Assembly: GCA_016235805.1 (NCBI GenBank)
Contig: JACRIY010000004.1
Span: 18,389 to 82,388 of the forward strand
Origin: Rhodocyclales bacterium
Lineage (GTDB): Bacteria; Pseudomonadota; Gammaproteobacteria; Burkholderiales; Rhodocyclaceae
Direction of reading: 5' to 3'
Length of the DNA stretch: 64,000 nucleotides
The notes under the pieces were generated by a model, which saw only the letters and a program-made list of their open reading frames with translations, searched no databases and had not been told where the DNA came from. A program made the position numbers and the translations under genes. Below, piece by piece: positions 52,434 through 59,908 of this stretch. Each line of letters starts with the position of its first letter. Position 1 is the stretch's first letter.

Positions 52434-53222
52434 TCATTGCGGCATGAGCGCCAGAAACTCCTTCCAATGCGGCAGCCCCGTCGCGGCCAGTGAAGATTTG
52501 ACCAGCGCGATTTCGGCCTCGTGTTCGGCCTTGCTGAGCAGGCCGCGCATCATCTGGAAGCGCAGGAATACCAGGAAGGTATTCACCACGTCCGTCTCGC
52601 AATAGTCGCGTATCTCGGCGATGCGCCCCTCCAGCCAGGCGCCCCAGACCGCCGAGCCGTCCATGCCGAGCTTGCCCGGCAGGCCCATCAGCCGCGCCAA
52701 CTGGTCGAGCGGCGCGCTGCCGCGCGGCTGGTACATCGCCAGCAGGTCCATCAGGTCGGTATGGCGCATGTGGTAGCGGCTGATGTAGTTGTTCCACTTG
52801 AAATCGCGCGAGTCGCGGTAGTCGCCCTCGCCCATGTCCCAGTAGCGCGGCGCGCTGACGCCGTGGATCAGCCCGCGATAGTGCAGCACCGGCAGGTCGA
52901 AGCCGCCGCCGTTCCAGGACACGATCTGCGGCGTGAACTTCTCGATGCCGTCGAAGAAGCGCTGGATAATTTCGCCTTCCCCGGACTTGGGCTCGGCCAG
53001 CGACCAGACCCGAAAGCCCTCGTCACTGCGCAACGCACAGGAAACCACCACGACTCGCTGCAGATGCAACGGCAGGAAGTCGCTGCCGTTCTTCGCCCGC
53101 TGGCGCTGGAAGGCGAACTCGGCGACCTCGGCATCGGAAAGCGCCACCGGCAGTTCGTGCAGCGTGCGCAAGCCGGCGATGTCGGGGATGGTCTCGATAT
53201 CAAAGACGAGAACGGGAGTCAT
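52434..53222 (-). CDS. 3'-5' exonuclease, PolB-like DEDDy family
   Basis: 262 residues. DEDDy motifs: Exo I VFDIETIPD at residue 6, Exo II SWNGGGFDLPVLHYR near 112, Exo III EIRDYCETDVVNTFLVFLRF near 205 (Tyr-x3-Asp). Related to the uncharacterised predicted PolB-like exonucleases. A DNA proofreading or RNA-trimming role is inferred; no polymerase gene is adjacent. Confidence 0.88.
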   Translation of the reverse strand: MTPVLVFDIETIPDIAGLRTLHELPVALSDAEVAEFAFQRQRAKNGSDFLPLHLQRVVVVSCALRSDEGFRVWSLAEPKSGEGEIIQRFFDGIEKFTPQIVSWNGGGFDLPVLHYRGLIHGVSAPRYWDMGEGDYRDSRDFKWNNYISRYHMRHTDLMDLLAMYQPRGSAPLDQLARLMGLPGKLGMDGSAVWGAWLEGRIAEIRDYCETDVVNTFLVFLRFQMMRGLLSKAEHEAEIALVKSSLAATGLPHWKEFLALMPQ

Positions 53223-53238
53223 GGGCTGGGTTCCGCGG

Positions 53239-53262
53239 AAAGTCGGCGCTGGCGATACGGCG
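53239..53262 (+). repeat. 24-bp dispersed motif, copy 12 (intergenic, divergent gap)
   Basis: A full consensus copy: AAAGTCGGCGCTGG, N4 CGAT, ACGGCG, followed by ATT. It lies in the 57-base divergent gap between the exonuclease and IclR genes, directly upstream of the TATAAT at 53267. Confidence 0.9.
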
Positions 53263-53266
53263 ATTC

Positions 53267-53272
53267 TATAAT
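53267..53272 (+). promoter_or_regulatory. -10 TATAAT of the iclR gene, likely leaderless
   Basis: TATAAT ends 7 bases before the ATG at 53280. A start seven bases downstream of the -10 would fall on or next to the ATG, and there is no ribosome site. No -35 match is seen; the dispersed motif occupies that position. Confidence 0.5.
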
Positions 53273-53279
53273 CCCGCCC

Positions 53280-54107
53280 ATGTCAGGTGAGGAAAAAGAC
53301 GAGGACAGCCGCCAGGGCATCCAGTCGATCGAGGTTGGCGTACCCCTGTTGCGGGTGCTGGCCGACCATGGCGCACCGATGATGCTGCGCGACCTGGCCA
53401 TCGCTGCCGGCATGCCCGCCGCCAAGGCGCACCGCTACCTGGTCAGCCTGGTGCGCACCGGACTGGTGATGCAGGACGGCACCTCCGGTCGCTACGACCT
53501 CGGCCATTTCGCGCTGGAACTCGGCCTAGCCTGCATTGCGCGGCTCGACCCGGTACGCATGGCGAATCCGGTGCTCGATGCCCTCGGCGAGGAAATCGGC
53601 GAAACCGTGGCATTGGCGGTGTGGGGCAACATGGGCCCGACCATCGTGCGCTGGGTGGATTCGCGGCGGCCGGTTTCGGTCAACCTGCGCACCGGCGCGG
53701 TGATGCCACTGCTGCACTCGGCGATCGGCCTGTGCTTCGTCAGCTTCTTCGATTCCCCGCTGCTGTCACGCCGGATAGCCGACGAGCTTAAGATCAATGC
53801 TCAGAGCGACAACCCGCGGGCGCCGATCACTCGCGCCGAACTGGATGCGGTGGTCGCGGAATGCCGCCAGCACTGCATGTCGCGCGCGGTCGGTTCGGTG
53901 ATTCCGGGCATCAATGCCTTCTGCGCCCCGGTGTTCGATCACGAGGGCAAGATGGTGCTGGCGATCACCGGCCTCGGCCCGGCAGGCGTCTTCCCGCCCG
54001 GATGGAACAGCCCGATGGCGAAGGCGATCCGCAACGCCGCGCAGGGCATATCCCGCCAGCTCGGCTGGCGCGGCGATCAGGCGGGAGCCGCGATCCGCCG
54101 CAAGTGA
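53280..54107 (+). CDS. IclR family transcriptional regulator
   Basis: 275 residues from the ATG at 53280. N-terminal winged HTH (VGVPLLRVLADHGAPMMLRDLAIAAGMPAAKAHRYLVSLVRTGLV, residues about 18-62) and the C-terminal IclR effector domain, with SVIPGINAFCAPVFDHEGKMVLAITGLG near 200. IclR proteins often control aromatic or fatty-acid catabolism; no target operator can be assigned by eye. Its last 31 bases overlap the converging Fic gene. Confidence 0.9.
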   Translation: MSGEEKDEDSRQGIQSIEVGVPLLRVLADHGAPMMLRDLAIAAGMPAAKAHRYLVSLVRTGLVMQDGTSGRYDLGHFALELGLACIARLDPVRMANPVLDALGEEIGETVALAVWGNMGPTIVRWVDSRRPVSVNLRTGAVMPLLHSAIGLCFVSFFDSPLLSRRIADELKINAQSDNPRAPITRAELDAVVAECRQHCMSRAVGSVIPGINAFCAPVFDHEGKMVLAITGLGPAGVFPPGWNSPMAKAIRNAAQGISRQLGWRGDQAGAAIRRK

Positions 54108-54592
54108 TCGCGCAACGGCCCGCCATCGCCATTGAAGTAGCGGTGGCGAGAGGCGGAATACAGCGCGATCCGTTCCAGCGCGGCAAAATCCAGCCGGTAG
54201 CCGGCCGCCGCGGCCAGCGCGGTGCAGAAGTGCCGCAGGCAGCGGCTGTTGCCGTCGCGAAAGGCATGCACGGCATAGATGCGGTAGTAATACTCGGCGA
54301 GGCGGTCGGCGAACTCATCGATTCCCAGTCCGCAAAGAAAGCGCTCGGCCTCCAGGTCCGCGTGAATCTGCCGCAACGCCTCGGGTATTTCCGCCGCCGG
54401 AACGAAATCCTGCCCCTGCTTTTCCGTATCGACCGTGCGCAACTGCCCGGCCCAGGCGAAGACGTCCTGGAACAGCACGCGATGGATAGCGCACAGGTGG
54501 GCCAGGTCGAACTTTCCGGGAAGTCCCCCGCTTGCGAGCTGTTCCCCACGCAGGCCGGCCACGACATCGATAACGCGATCCAGCACATCCAT
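54077..54592 (-). CDS. Fic/DOC family protein
   Basis: 171 residues from the only nearby ATG (54592). The Fic loop near 110 is HAFRDGNSR, keeping His, Phe, Gly-Asn and Arg of HxFx(D/E)GNxR, so AMP transfer is plausible. The reading frame continues upstream to about 54679 and encodes ProTyrValTyrProGlyThr and the segment through PheGlyIleArg, the usual Fic N-terminus, but without ATG, GTG or TTG. No inhibitory (S/T)xxxE(G/N) helix is obvious and no antitoxin gene is adjacent. The true start may be non-canonical, or the N-terminus may be lost. Confidence 0.78.
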   Translation of the reverse strand: MDVLDRVIDVVAGLRGEQLASGGLPGKFDLAHLCAIHRVLFQDVFAWAGQLRTVDTEKQGQDFVPAAEIPEALRQIHADLEAERFLCGLGIDEFADRLAEYYYRIYAVHAFRDGNSRCLRHFCTALAAAAGYRLDFAALERIALYSASRHRYFNGDGGPLRDHLRRIAAPA

Positions 54593-54683
54593 GCTGCGGA
54601 TGCCGAAGAGATTGATCAGGACCGGTGTGCCCGGATAGACGTAGGGTTTGGCCGGATCTGGTGAAGGATAGTCGATGATGGCC

Positions 54684-55364
54684 TCAGCGCTTTGCGACCG
54701 GCACTGTCGTCAAGCCGAGGCTCTTCCACACCTGCATGCCGCCGCGATACCACTTGAGCTTGTGTGCCGGGTAGCCCAGCGCCAGCAGCTGCCTGATGTT
54801 CGTCGGCGACTGCCCGCACCAGGGGCCGTTGCAGTAGAAAGCCAGCGTCTTGGCATTCTCGAAATTCCACAACAGGCCGGTGCGGCTGGCGCCGAACTGT
54901 AGCGTGAGTATTTCGGCGATCGACTCGGCGTCGGCCTGCGCCGGATGCAGGCGCGTCCAGGGCAGGTGAATCGCGCCGGGAATGATGCCGGAGCGCTGCA
55001 GCCAGTCGGCATCGCGCGAATCGACGACCATGACGGTATCGTCGCGCTGCGTGATGCGCCGCAGGTAATCCAGGAGTTCGAGTTCGCCGATGGTCTCGAC
55101 ACCCGGTGCCAGCTGCATCGGCTGCACGCAGTATGGCGGGCAGGGACGCGAGGTCATGGCGAAATCGGGGTCGATCTGGTTGAAATTGTCGGGCTCGCGC
55201 TGGATGCGCACGATGCGACCTTCGTGCATCACGTCGAGCCAGGCTTGCTGGGCGGTGATGCCGACCGGCTGGTCGGCGCGTGCGTTGCCTGCAAGCAGCA
55301 GGAATACGGCGATGGCTGCCGCCAGCCCGCCAGCGGGGCGCACCGGAGTTGCGCGCGGTTTCAT
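54684..55364 (-). CDS. secreted rhodanese-domain protein
   Basis: 226 residues from the ATG at 55364 (AGGCAGG site); a Met ten codons upstream is less likely. Signal peptide with helix LAAAIAVFLLLAGNARA at residues 14-30. The rhodanese domain has active-site Cys in AFYCNGPWCGQSPTNI near 175 and VDSRDADWLQRSGIIPGAIHLPW near 115. Cys residues in CPPYC and CNGPWC could be redox active. Periplasmic sulfur transfer is inferred. It is divergent from the secreted DsrE-like gene. Confidence 0.85.
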   Translation of the reverse strand: MKPRATPVRPAGGLAAAIAVFLLLAGNARADQPVGITAQQAWLDVMHEGRIVRIQREPDNFNQIDPDFAMTSRPCPPYCVQPMQLAPGVETIGELELLDYLRRITQRDDTVMVVDSRDADWLQRSGIIPGAIHLPWTRLHPAQADAESIAEILTLQFGASRTGLLWNFENAKTLAFYCNGPWCGQSPTNIRQLLALGYPAHKLKWYRGGMQVWKSLGLTTVPVAKR

Positions 55365-55529
55365 CGGGCCTGCCTGGTAATCGCAATGATGCATTTCTGC
55401 TCCCCCACCGGATACCGCCTCGCTGCCGGCCCAACGCCGGCATCGCCAATTCCCGCCGAGAAGCGTAGTCTGCCGCGACGGATGCGCCAGATCGACGCAC
55501 CGACAATACTACCCAAAGGAGAGAAGCTC

Positions 55530-56039
55530 ATGAAAAACAGTTCTATGGGACTATCGCGCCTGCTGCTTGCCATCGTGATCGGCATGTCCATGCTTGGCTC
55601 GATGGGCGCGCGGGCGGCGGACGACAGTGCTGCACTGTCCGGACTCAAGGACGGCAAGATCGCCTTCGACATCAAGGAAGGCAACGGCAAACTGCTCATG
55701 GCGCGACTGGACATCATCGACGAGACGCGGCAGTCGCTGATCAAGCAGGGCGTCACGCCGCACTTCATCCTCGCCTTTCGCGGCCCCGCTACCAAACTGG
55801 TGCAGACCGACCAGGAGAAGATCAAGCCGGAAGACCGTGAAATGGCGGCGAAGATCGCGGCCCGGATCAAGGAAATGAGCAAGGCGCCCGGCGTCGATGG
55901 CTTCGAGCAATGCTCTGTCGCCTCGCGCCAACAGGAAACCAGGACCGACCTGGTGCTGCCGGAGATCCGTGTGGTCGGCAACGGCTTCATTTCGCTGATG
56001 GCCTACCAGGCCAAGGGCTACGCCTACATCGCTCCCTGA
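55530..56039 (+). CDS. secreted DsrE/DsrF-like sulfur-relay family protein
   Basis: 169 residues from the ATG at 55530 with an AAAGGAGAG site. Cleavable signal sequence (LLLAIVIGMSMLGSMGARA, residues 11-29). The DsrE-like core has VTPHFILAFRGPATKLV near 75 and a conserved Cys in FEQCSVA near 128. The neighbouring divergent rhodanese gene suggests a periplasmic sulfur function. Confidence 0.82.
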   Translation: MKNSSMGLSRLLLAIVIGMSMLGSMGARAADDSAALSGLKDGKIAFDIKEGNGKLLMARLDIIDETRQSLIKQGVTPHFILAFRGPATKLVQTDQEKIKPEDREMAAKIAARIKEMSKAPGVDGFEQCSVASRQQETRTDLVLPEIRVVGNGFISLMAYQAKGYAYIAP

Positions 56040-56050
56040 GCGGAAGAAGC

Positions 56051-56082
56051 TCCGGCGCAGCGGCCCCTGCCGATGCGCCGGA
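56051..56082. terminator. hairpin between convergent genes
   Basis: TCCGGCGCA and TGCGCCGGA form a perfect 9-bp stem, loop 14 bases, in the 62-base gap after the DsrE-like gene. No T-run on either strand. Confidence 0.45.
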
Positions 56083-56101
56083 CGGGAAACCACAGCGGGT
56101 A

Positions 56102-57382
56102 CTAACGCCCGAAGATTCCCTTGAGCAATTCCAGCGGCTGTTCCAGCTTCAGTTCGCCCTGCGACTCTTCCGAACTGCGGCGCCGCTCGCTGCGCGCATC
56201 GCCCTGTTCCCTGGCGCTGCCGGAACGACCCGGCCGCCCCTCCTCCGACATGCCGAGCATGCCGTTGGTGACCGACTTGACGCGCAGCTTGACGGCCCAC
56301 ACCGGTTCCCATTTGGCCTTTGGATCCTTGGGCCGTGGCGGGTGGGCCAGGTTCAGTTCATCGCCGTAGGCAATCACGCGCAGCATGCCGCCGTTCTCGC
56401 CGAAAATTCCTTTCGGCACGGTGCAGGTCGTCGTCTGCGGCGACAGCAGAACCTTCTCCTTCAGCCAGCGATCCACCGCGACATTGGTCTGGTAGTCCAT
56501 CAGGCCGAATCCGGTATCCGCCAGCTCGCTGGAGGTCCACATCACCATGTCTTCCTTTTCATTGCTGCCCATGGCGGAGACGAAATAGGCGCGCGCCGTG
56601 GCGATCGCGTTCCATTTCAGTTCGGTCGCACCGTCCCTGGCGGCCTGGTCCAGCTTGATCGGCGGCATCAGGTCCTGGGCCGCCGGGATGCGGAAACGGA
56701 ATGCGGCCGGAATGCCCTTGCCGGAAAACGCGTGCTCACCCTGCAGCGAAGCCGATTCCGGCACCATCCTGGCATCGTCCGGATTCGGCCATGACGGTCG
56801 TCCGACCGCGCTGTGCGCGCCGCGCTGCGTGGCGCTGCGGGCGACGAAGAACTTGCCGAAATCGGCGGGCGCCGCGGTCGCCATGTCGAGTACCTTGGGC
56901 TGCCCCGCGCGCACCGACGCACCGCAACCCCAGTACAGCAGCATGCGTCCCTTGGGCCGTTCCGGATCTTCATGCTTGATGTCTTCGTCGTCGCGCACGG
57001 GTGCCGGCGGCGCATTCTTCGGCGTGCGGAGTTCCAGCGCCGGGCTCAGGAATCCTTCCGGCACCGCCTGCTGCGCGGCGTCGAGGTTCGGATTGGCGCG
57101 GGCGCGCACGGTGACATCGACCCAGCGGCCGGCGCTCATGCTGCGCGTGTTGCCGAAGGTGTTGCCGCCACCGGCTCCCTTGCCGCCGAACATGCCACCC
57201 AGCCCTCCCATTGCGGACATGCCGCCCATCGGCATGCCCATACCGGAAAAGGTGGCGATATCGATCCAGGCCTGGGCTTCGGGAGGAGCCACCTGCTGCG
57301 CGGTCGCAGCCGTCGGGATGACTAGCAATACCGGAAGAAATGTCGTGGCGATGATGTTTGTCCTGCTGCGCGATGGATTCAA
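56102..57382 (-). CDS. secreted protein with Gly/Met-rich N-terminus, function unknown
   Basis: 426 residues. The TTG start at 57382 is chosen because AAGGAGG stands seven bases upstream; no ATG is well placed. Signal sequence with helix IIATTFLPVLLVIPTAATAQ. Residues 45-75 are Gly/Met-rich (GMGMPMGGMSAMGGLGG). A single Cys occurs in the LLYWGCGA segment, with ArgAlaGly nearby. The C-terminal 40 residues are charged and Gln/Glu-rich. I do not recognise the family. It diverges from the DUF6279 lipoprotein gene. Confidence 0.8.
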   Translation of the reverse strand: MNPSRSRTNIIATTFLPVLLVIPTAATAQQVAPPEAQAWIDIATFSGMGMPMGGMSAMGGLGGMFGGKGAGGGNTFGNTRSMSAGRWVDVTVRARANPNLDAAQQAVPEGFLSPALELRTPKNAPPAPVRDDEDIKHEDPERPKGRMLLYWGCGASVRAGQPKVLDMATAAPADFGKFFVARSATQRGAHSAVGRPSWPNPDDARMVPESASLQGEHAFSGKGIPAAFRFRIPAAQDLMPPIKLDQAARDGATELKWNAIATARAYFVSAMGSNEKEDMVMWTSSELADTGFGLMDYQTNVAVDRWLKEKVLLSPQTTTCTVPKGIFGENGGMLRVIAYGDELNLAHPPRPKDPKAKWEPVWAVKLRVKSVTNGMLGMSEEGRPGRSGSAREQGDARSERRRSSEESQGELKLEQPLELLKGIFGR

Positions 57383-57500
57383 GATGTGCCCTCCTTATGT
57401 CGCCGGGATGATACTCCTCCACGGCAGGGGCCGGCCGATCGGCATGCGCTGCCACGCCCCCTTGAGGATGTTACCCTTGGCCCACTTCGAGGATCCCGCC

Positions 57501-58370
57501 ATGCGCCGCACCACCCCGTTATTGCTGCTGCTTTTCCTGCTCGGCCTGCTGCAGGGCTGCAGCGCGGTGCGCTTCGGCTACGGCCACGCCGACAGCCTGG
57601 CGCGCTGGTGGATAGACCAGTATGTCGACCTGTCACCGGAGCAGGATGCCCTGATGCAGGAACGCCTGGCCCGCTTCTTCGCCTGGCATCGCAAGACGCA
57701 ACTTCCGGACTATGTGACGGTACTGCGCCAGGGGCAGCAGTTCGTCGCCGGCCAGCCGACGCTGGCGGATGCGCGCGCCCTGGACGAAAGCATCGTGCGG
57801 CGGGTACGCACCGCAACGGAACACGCCATACCGGACATCGCGGATTTGCTGGCAAGCCTCGGTCCGGCCCAGATCGAGCGGATTGCCGCGCGCTACGCGG
57901 AAAAGAACATCGAGTACGCGAAAGAGGCCGGACTCTCCGACGGCGAGAGCGCGCAGCGCAAGGCGCGCCAGAAGCGGATGCTGGAACGGGCCGAATACTG
58001 GTTCGGCGATTTGAACGGCGAACAGCGCGCCTCGCTGCAAAGGCTGATCGACGCCCAGGAAACCGGCACCCAGTTCCGCTACGAGGAAAGGCTGCGACGC
58101 CAGCGTGAATTGCTCGACCTGGCACGCCAGGTGCAGCGCGAAAAGCCGCCACGCGAGCGCGTGATCCAGTTGCTGCGCGACTATGCGGCGCGTTTCGACC
58201 TGCCGCCCGACCCGGCGCGCCGGACGCAGGCGCTGGCCCTGCGTCGCGCGGCGGCGGAGCTGACCGTGGCCGTCCATGCCATGACCACGCCGGCGCAGCG
58301 CGCCCATGCCCGGCAGAAAATGGACGACCTGATCCTCGACTTCACGCAGTTGTCACAGGAAGCGTCCTAG
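57501..58370 (+). CDS. DUF6279 family lipoprotein
   Basis: 289 residues from the ATG at 57501 with GAGGA. Lipoprotein signal peptide with lipobox LLQGC, acylated Cys at residue 20. The mature part is a long helical charged region with RFGYGHADSLARWWIDQYVDLSPEQ near 25, typical of DUF6279. Outer-membrane or periplasmic anchoring expected; role unknown. Confidence 0.85.
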   Translation: MRRTTPLLLLLFLLGLLQGCSAVRFGYGHADSLARWWIDQYVDLSPEQDALMQERLARFFAWHRKTQLPDYVTVLRQGQQFVAGQPTLADARALDESIVRRVRTATEHAIPDIADLLASLGPAQIERIAARYAEKNIEYAKEAGLSDGESAQRKARQKRMLERAEYWFGDLNGEQRASLQRLIDAQETGTQFRYEERLRRQRELLDLARQVQREKPPRERVIQLLRDYAARFDLPPDPARRTQALALRRAAAELTVAVHAMTTPAQRAHARQKMDDLILDFTQLSQEAS

Positions 58371-58400
58371 CCGGCGTGCGCCGGCCCGGGCCGGCGGAAA

Positions 58401-58769
58401 TTACTTCTTCGGCGTGATGCTGGCGTCTTCGATCAGCAGCGGGTAGGAATAGCCGGAACCGAAGTCGCGATTCACCACCACGACACCGGAAACCGCGACC
58501 TGGTCGCCGACATTGGCGGTCTGCTTGCTGGTGACGATCAGGTTGTTGGTGCCCTTGGCGGCATCGCCCGAGCCATCCTGCACGTGCACGAAATTGCGGC
58601 CCATGATGCCGTTGTTGACCTTGACCACCTTGCCCTGGGCGCTGACGGTCTTGCCGGCCAGGCCCGCCTTGTTCTGGTTCAGTGCGGCAACGGTCTCGGC
58701 GGCGGCATTGAAGGACGCCAGACCCAGGCTGCCGATGAAGGCAGCAACCACGACGGAAAAAATCCTCAT
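58401..58769 (-). CDS. secreted OB-fold-like small protein
   Basis: 122 residues from the ATG at 58769 with AGGAG. Signal peptide ending ASFNAAA near residue 24. The mature part, AGKTVSAQGKVVKVNNGIMGRNFVHVQDGSG then DQVAVSGVVVVNRDFG, looks like a periplasmic OB-fold protein of the NirD/YgiW-like kind. A -10 TATACT lies 50 bases upstream (58824-58819), with a GGCCGG hairpin in the leader. Ligand unknown. Confidence 0.8.
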   Translation of the reverse strand: MRIFSVVVAAFIGSLGLASFNAAAETVAALNQNKAGLAGKTVSAQGKVVKVNNGIMGRNFVHVQDGSGDAAKGTNNLIVTSKQTANVGDQVAVSGVVVVNRDFGSGYSYPLLIEDASITPKK

Positions 58770-58863
58770 CAAAAACTCCTGTATAGGGTTGCAGGCCGGC
58801 AGGAACCGGCCAAACGCCAGTATACCCGCTGGCGGCCGCCTTCAGCCGGCACCATCCGCCGCG

Positions 58864-59280
58864 TCAGGCCTCGCCAACCCGGCCGCGCAGGGCCTTGACC
58901 TTGCCGCGCAGCGTCTTGGCGTCGACCCGTCGCTTCTGCGAATTGCGCGTCGGCTTGGTGGCCCGGCGCGCCAGCGGAATGAAGGCGGCGTCGGCGATCA
59001 ACTGGCGCAGCCGTTCCATGGCGGCGAAGCTGTTGCGCTCCAGGCTGCGGAACTGCTGCGCCTTGATCACCACGACGCCGTCGGCAGTGATGCGCTGGTC
59101 GCGGAATGCCAGCAGGCGCGCCTTGAGGTCTTCCGGGAGCGACGAGGCGCGTATGTCGAAGCGCAGGTGCACCGCGTTCGAGACCTTGTTGACGTTCTGC
59201 CCGCCGGCGCCCTGGGCGCGGATCGCGGTGATCTCGACCTCGTCCTCGCGCAGCAGGTCATCGATCTTGTCGCCGGCCAT
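58864..59280 (-). CDS. arfB: alternative ribosome-rescue factor ArfB (YaeJ)
   Basis: 138-residue peptidyl-tRNA hydrolase that frees stalled ribosomes. Contains the release-factor GGQ motif in AQGAGGQNVNKVSNAVHLRFD near residue 24, and a basic C-terminal tail (KRRVDAKTLRGKVKALRGR) that enters the empty mRNA channel. It follows the DUF1415 gene by 8 bases. Confidence 0.94.
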   Translation of the reverse strand: MAGDKIDDLLREDEVEITAIRAQGAGGQNVNKVSNAVHLRFDIRASSLPEDLKARLLAFRDQRITADGVVVIKAQQFRSLERNSFAAMERLRQLIADAAFIPLARRATKPTRNSQKRRVDAKTLRGKVKALRGRVGEA

Positions 59281-59288
59281 TTCGCGCT

Positions 59289-59882
59289 TCAGGCTTTCGG
59301 CTTGGCCGCCGCGCCGACGTCCAGCGCCTGCCAGCCTTCCAGGCCCAGCGCGCGCATGGTTTCGATGTTGCGCAACCAGATATCGGACGCGTCGGGAAAC
59401 GCCGCCGTGGCCCGTTCCAGACTGGCTTCGCGGATCAGGTGCAGGGTCGGATAGGGCGCGCGGTTGGTGTGGTTCGCGATGTCGTCCGCTTCCGCATCGG
59501 CGAACACGTAATCCGGATGGAAACTCGCCACCTGCAGGATGCCGACCAGGCCGTGGCTGCGCAGCACGACTTCAACCAGGTCGAGGAAATCGGTGAAGTC
59601 ATCGAAATCGGCAAGGGCCGCCGGCGTCATGATCAAGGTCATGTCGACCTCCTCGGGCGCGACGTCGACGAGGAACTTCAGTTCGCTTTCCAGGACGTCG
59701 AGCAATTCGTCCGTGGACTGTGCCGGACTGACCACGTAGCGCACCAGTTCCTTGACATGCACGCCCTTGGCAAAGGGACAGAGATTGAGGCCGATCACCG
59801 CCCGCTCCAGCCACTTGCGGGTCGCAGCGACGATCTCGGCGTCGCTGGCAATCGGTATCGATGTCAGGTCAGCCCCATCCAC
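59289..59882 (-). CDS. DUF1415 family protein
   Basis: 197 residues if the GTG at 59882 is used; the frame extends upstream through the dispersed motif without a canonical start or ribosome site, so the N-terminus is tentative. NLCPFAKGVHVKELVRYVV near residue 35 and VASFHPDYVFADAEADDIANHTNRAPYPTLHLIREASLERA near 120-160 are the DUF1415 signatures. Cys in NLCPF is conserved. Function unknown; cotranscribed with arfB. Confidence 0.85.
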   Translation of the reverse strand: MDGADLTSIPIASDAEIVAATRKWLERAVIGLNLCPFAKGVHVKELVRYVVSPAQSTDELLDVLESELKFLVDVAPEEVDMTLIMTPAALADFDDFTDFLDLVEVVLRSHGLVGILQVASFHPDYVFADAEADDIANHTNRAPYPTLHLIREASLERATAAFPDASDIWLRNIETMRALGLEGWQALDVGAAAKPKA

Positions 59883-59883
59883 A

Positions 59884-59907
59884 AGAGTCGGCGCTGGCGC
59901 CACGGCG
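59884..59907 (+). repeat. 24-bp dispersed motif, copy 13 (intergenic)
   Basis: Core AGTCGGCGCTGG at 59886, N4, ACGGCG at 59902. It fills the 26-base gap between the stop of dbpA and the presumed start of the DUF1415 gene. Confidence 0.85.
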
Positions 59908-59908
59908 T

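Noticed and set aside
54616..55506. Minus-strand frame of about 296 codons overlapping the rhodanese gene in another phase
   Set aside because: Arg/Pro/Ala-rich shadow of the rhodanese gene; it ends in the Fic gene's upstream region without similarity to anything.
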